DNA from: Ciona intestinalis
Lineage: Eukaryota > Chordata > Ascidiacea > Phlebobranchia > Cionidae
DNA length: 64,000 nucleotides
Assembly (NCBI RefSeq): GCF_000224145.3
Contig: NW_004190417.1
Span: 1-64,000, forward strand
Reading direction: 5' to 3'
Shown piece by piece: positions 61,585 through 64,000 of this stretch (the stretch's first letter is position 1; each line of letters opens with the position of its first letter). Made by a program: the position numbers and the translations under genes. The notes beneath the pieces are model-generated. The model worked only from the letters and a program-made list of their open reading frames with translations, had not been told where the DNA came from and made no database searches.

Positions 61585-62174
61585 TTGCTTTTAAAATCGG
61601 AATAGCATAGGCGTATAGTTATTCGTTCACAAACAGTGATCTCTAGCGCTATCCTTTTTTTTACTACGAGCTCCGTGGTTGTGATGTAGGAACGTACTAG
61701 TCACGTGCTGACTGATTTTATTCGTATAAAAGCTAAACCTGCTTTTTTATTCTCTAGACTACAGATTGCTGTATAATGCGCGTTTGCTAAGTTTACAAGT
61801 GTCGGTCATTAATGCAAGGAATAGATTTAGAAGGATCAGTGACATTCTTTGATATACCGAGCTGTGATCAGTTGAACTATCAGATGTCAGTTCAGCTTCT
61901 GGATATTCTGGTTTAAAACTGTATGCTGAGTCTCGCCGAAAACGCTGCCTTGCGCCTTTCTGAATGAAACCGGCCACGCTTCAACAATTTTGTGAAGTGG
62001 TTTTTCACGTGAGTATAATAAACATCTAATTTTTTTTCGCCACGCAACTTTCAAATCAGTTTTATGAAATTCACGGTGTTTCAGCTGGAATACTTTTGGT
62101 TATATAGAACCGATTAAAACAAGTAAGGTGTCGTTGGAATTAGAAAAAAACTCACTCTATTTATTAAAGCGATG
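61585..62174. repeat. ~590-bp direct duplication, copy A
   Basis: The sequence from TTGCTTTTAAAATCGG to ATTAAAGCGATG recurs almost without change at 62601-63192, an offset of 1016 bp. The visible differences near the right end are a T/C change, an extra T and an extra A. Copy A ends exactly at the N gap. Confidence 0.95.
61866..61964 (-). CDS. Candidate minus-strand exon in duplication copy A
   Basis: On the minus strand a plausible acceptor, GGTTTCATTCAG, is followed by an open frame encoding KGARQRFRRDSAYSFKPEYP and a Ser/Asp-rich continuation. A GTATAT donor follows. It has codon-like composition but no recognised domain. An identical copy lies at 62882-62980. It is reported as a possibility only. 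Confidence 0.25.
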
Positions 62175-62299
62175 NNNNNNNNNNNNNNNNNNNNNNNNNN
62201 NNNNNNNNNNNNNNNNNNNNNNNNNNNNNNNNNNNNNNNNNNNNNNNNNNNNNNNNNNNNNNNNNNNNNNNNNNNNNNNNNNNNNNNNNNNNNNNNNNN
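62175..62299. other. Assembly gap (125 N)
   Basis: Unknown bases directly after duplication copy A. Translations through this run are meaningless. Confidence 0.95.
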
Positions 62300-62600
62300 G
62301 ACAATCTGCGGACAAGGTATAGCAATTGGTAGCTTAAGCAACACGAATGGAAATGCATTTAATTGTTCTAACTTACAGAGCTTTACCAAGCGAAGCCTTG
62401 TGAAATGCCGTGTATTACCAACCAACCCGTAAGGTAATTTTGAATAGTGCTTAATTGTGCTTTATTTTAATTTAAAACATGAATTTTGCTCTTTGTTGTG
62501 TAAAAGCTTTTTTATTAATTTAATACTTTAAATGAATAAAAACAATGCAAAACAAGTTTATTATAAATTATAGTCTCAGTTCATGGAGCAATTGGGGAAG
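62300..62600. other. Unique sequence between duplication copies
   Basis: Three hundred bases between the gap and copy B. A short open frame at the left has no domain. I see nothing I can name. Confidence 0.4.
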
Positions 62601-63192
62601 TTGCTTTTAAAATCGGAATAGCATAGGCGTATAGTTATTCGTTCACAAACAGTGATCTCTAGCGCTATCCTTTTTTTTACTACGAGCTCCGTGGTTGTGA
62701 TGTAGGAACGTACTAGTCACGTGCTGACTGATTTTATTCGTATAAAAGCTAAACCTGCTTTTTTATTCTCTAGACTACAGATTGCTGTATAATGCGCGTT
62801 TGCTAAGTTTACAAGTGTCGGTCATTAATGCAAGGAATAGATTTAGAAGGATCAGTGACATTCTTTGATATACCGAGCTGTGATCAGTTGAACTATCAGA
62901 TGTCAGTTCAGCTTCTGGATATTCTGGTTTAAAACTGTATGCTGAGTCTCGCCGAAAACGCTGCCTTGCGCCTTTCTGAATGAAACCGGCCACGCTTCAA
63001 CAATTTTGTGAAGTGGTTTTTCACGTGAGTATAATAAACATCTAATTTTTTTTCGCCACGCAACTTTCAAATCAGTTTTATGAAATCCACGGTGTTTTCA
63101 GCTGGAATACTTTTGGTTATATAGAACCGATTAAAACAAGTAAGGTGTCGTTGGAATTAGAAAAAAAACTCACTCTATTTATTAAAGCGATG
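62601..63192. repeat. ~590-bp direct duplication, copy B
   Basis: The second copy of 61585-62174 in the same orientation, continuing past the point where copy A meets the gap (GCGATGTACTTTTGAGGG). It includes the same TATAAAAG motif and the identical candidate minus-strand exon. Confidence 0.95.
62882..62980 (-). CDS. Candidate minus-strand exon in duplication copy B
   Basis: Identical in protein reading to 61866-61964, with the same acceptor and donor. It would either be a duplicated exon or the same exon assembled twice. Confidence 0.25.
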
Positions 63193-64000
63193 TACTTTTG
63201 AGGGTTTTTGAGCTCTTTAAGGTGATGTCAACTAATAAAGGTCACCCGAGGTATCACCCAAACATATTGGACAGATTTCTTCAGGAGTCTCGTCTTACAC
63301 CACTCTACTATATATTTTCGTTGGTTTAAGCCCCTTTAAGTGACATTTACGGAAAAAAAACAATATTTAATAGAGAAATGTTTTAAACATTTATTCGCAT
63401 ATATTTATATAACAGAGATAAGTTTTGAATATTTTAACACCAAGATTGAAGTGTTATTGTACATACGGCTAAATTAATACCAATGGGTATAACTATGAAG
63501 TATACAGACTATTCTGTAAACTATAAGTTGATTGCAACCAGTATTAGCCCCAAAGGTAGTGTAAATTCGTAAATCATACTGTGCGATAAAAACTAGTCAA
63601 ACTGGTAAATTATAGGACATATAGTTTTGCAAATTACTATCTATAAAACTGGATAAGAGATTTAATATTCTAAATAGTAAATTATTGATTTCTATGTTTT
63701 CTAGTCCGTAGACGCACTGAAATAAGACTGCCATGCATTTGCATAGGCGATTTCCGCACAAAAAGGTCCAAAAAATGTCGAACATAATCGGACTTTTGTA
63801 ATGTTACCTTGGTCTAGGTCAGGACTGCTTAACTAGCAGACAGCTGACCGAATGCAGACATTCTCGTTGTTGAATCCGGACGTTATCTTTCTCAGTATTT
63901 ACGCAAATAAAATTGTTCATCATTAGTTTTATTATTCCTGCTTATTCGATTGATCAGCGAGTCTGTAAGTGATAAGTTAAACTAGTTTTCCAGCGGTTTT
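63193..64000. other. Terminal non-coding stretch
   Basis: A MITE right end is visible at about 63285-63313 (GGAGTCTCGTCTTACACCAC then CTCTACTATATA). The rest shows no recognisable gene. Confidence 0.5.

Noticed and set aside
62114..62432. Frames running through the N gap
   Set aside because: Most of their length is undetermined sequence.

Overview
The window looks like chromosomal DNA of a solitary tunicate, most likely Ciona (C. intestinalis group). It is AT-rich. Its genes have many small exons and introns of mostly 70-600 bp. The proteins match chordate orthologues, and the spaces and introns are full of short tRNA-derived SINEs and TIR-bearing MITEs of the kinds described in Ciona. The species call is an inference from these traits. 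All exon junctions below were read by eye from GT/AG sites, reading-frame phase and protein similarity; no alignment was run.

Layout. 1-2275: repeat-rich DNA with telomere-like C-rich arrays split by a TIR element. 2276-14233 (+): DDX23/PRP28, a spliceosomal DEAD-box helicase, 17 exons, 760 aa, apparently complete. 14234-19019: a SINE, a large tandem array of a ~17-bp unit built on the CREB/ATF palindrome TGACGTCA, and dispersed repeats. 19020-21036 (+): an EGLN/PHD-type HIF prolyl hydroxylase with an N-terminal MYND finger, 6 exons, 329 aa. 21037-25275: SINEs and MITEs. 25276-32518 (-): a secreted frizzled-related protein of SFRP1/5 type, 3 exons, 365 aa, with an unusual lysine/arginine-rich insertion in its netrin-like domain. 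32519-37779: the intergenic space between SFRP and the next, divergently oriented gene, containing nested MITEs. 37780-47041 (+): the tunicate counterpart of vertebrate C7orf31/SPMIP4 (sperm microtubule inner protein), 17 exons, 851 aa. About 48717-48957 (-): a candidate terminal exon of an unidentified minus-strand gene with a polyadenylation signal. 49003-57024 (+): a secreted protein with about ten thrombospondin type-1 repeats followed by a trypsin-like protease domain, 19 exons, 950 aa. 57025-64000: mostly non-coding, with a ~590-bp direct duplication flanking an assembly gap.

The genes are unrelated in function and show no operon-like spacing. They cover RNA splicing, oxygen sensing, Wnt antagonism, sperm flagellum structure and an extracellular adhesive protease. 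The most unusual items are the CRE-palindrome satellite, the TSP1x10-trypsin protein with an atypical substrate pocket, the basic insertion in SFRP, and a nested MITE whose empty insertion site is visible elsewhere in the window.
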